Shown piece after piece: positions 52,881-53,127 of a stretch of DNA of 53,127 bases. The stretch is from Lysinibacillus sp. (GTDB lineage: Bacteria > Bacillota > Bacilli > Bacillales_A > Planococcaceae), in contig JAPSKP010000013.1 of assembly GCA_031181585.1 (NCBI GenBank), forward strand, positions 1 to 53,127, read 5' to 3'. The notes below the pieces were generated by a model. That model was given only the letters and a program-made list of their open reading frames with translations. It made no database searches and was not told the DNA's origin. Each line of letters opens with the position of its first letter. Within the stretch, counting starts at the first letter, position 1. The position numbers and the translations under genes were made by a program.

Positions 52881-53127
52881 TGCGTTTCCCTCCTGTCGCT
52901 AGATCAGTTATACTTTGGCATTCTCGGTTTTATGCGTTTCTAGAAGGGGGGAGTGAGGTACCGCGGCATGATACAAACTTTCTCTCCAAGCAATCCCTCC
53001 TGAATTATATGACTTACCGGTAGTTTTCGTTATTTCGCAGTTATTTTCACCTAAACCTGCATTTCTCCTGTAGAGGAAGAGACTTCTATTGGAAAAAGGT
53101 AAATTAGAGTTTCATACTACTGTATAT
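52881..53127 (+). other. non-coding end of the window
   Basis: It holds the helD promoter region and then DNA with no ORF reaching the edge on either strand. A GAGGTACCGCGGC word at 52956-52968 resembles the T-box core, but no upstream specifier region exists, since helD coding sequence begins 75 bp away. Confidence 0.5.

Noticed and set aside
52945..53000. T-box-like core (GAGGTACCGCGGC followed by CAATCCCTCC)
   Set aside because: A T-box leader needs about 200 nt upstream with a specifier loop, but helD coding sequence starts 75 bp away, and no terminator or aminoacyl-tRNA synthetase/amino-acid gene follows within the window.
1..53127. CRISPR array, tRNA, rRNA, insertion sequence, integron or prophage
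   Set aside because: I found no regularly spaced direct repeats, cloverleaf sequences, transposase or integrase genes, or phage structural genes anywhere in the window.

Overview
The window reads as chromosomal DNA of a low-to-moderate GC Firmicute of the order Bacillales. The evidence is purine-rich Shine-Dalgarno (SD) sequences in front of nearly every gene, an S-box (SAM) riboswitch, Fur boxes of the Bacillus type, a HelD helicase, a PdaC-like deacetylase and a FeuABC/BesA-like siderophore locus. The protein flavour (lysine 6-dehydrogenase like that of Geobacillus, no sugar-uptake genes) suggests a Lysinibacillus/Solibacillus-type relative, but that is inference. I see no rRNA, tRNA, CRISPR array, insertion sequence, integrase or phage gene. 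The two ends of the window are a cut M20 amidohydrolase (left) and non-coding DNA upstream of helD (right).

Layout. 1-1.9 kb: peptide-salvage cluster (M20 amidohydrolase end, dipeptide-epimerase-like enolase-superfamily enzyme, GNAT). 1.9-3.5 kb: FhuF-like 2Fe-2S protein, DUF4395 membrane protein, then a Fur-controlled promoter with no protein gene behind it but a structured about 215-nt transcript ending in a strong terminator, the best candidate here for something undescribed. 3.5-9.7 kb: EmrE-type exporter, lysoplasmalogenase-pepT pair, a large unknown membrane protein, a small unknown protein, an NfsA-type nitroreductase. 9.7-14.6 kb: S-box-controlled O-acetylhomoserine sulfhydrylase, a small Panacea-like protein, a short homoserine dehydrogenase without an ACT domain, and a small helix-turn-helix protein.

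14.6-19.3 kb: a four-gene operon of MMPL/RND exporter, response regulator, histidine kinase and a small oxidase-like membrane protein, preceded by an exact 8-bp direct repeat at 11-bp period that could be the regulator's own binding site. 19.4-25.6 kb: EamA exporter; a second response regulator/histidine kinase pair with an unlisted 47-codon membrane ORF wedged between them; metallophosphoesterase plus uppP. 25.7-31.5 kb: siderophore locus with a BesA-like esterase diverging from an AraC regulator over one shared Fur box, then a Fur-boxed binding lipoprotein, two permeases and an ATPase, with an internal terminator hairpin after the lipoprotein gene.

31.9-36.8 kb: AIM24-like protein and a lysine catabolic operon (aldehyde dehydrogenase, lysine 6-dehydrogenase, glutaryl-CoA-dehydrogenase-like enzyme). 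37-45 kb: GNAT, secreted beta-propeller protein with an ECF-sigma-like promoter, PdaC-like deacetylase, split ThrE exporter, PAS/degenerate-GGDEF/EAL protein. 45.7-53.1 kb: asymmetric heterodimeric ABC exporter, tandem-GNAT protein, a 43-codon basic ORF and helD. Iron control is a recurring theme (three Fur boxes), and cell-envelope functions make up much of the rest.
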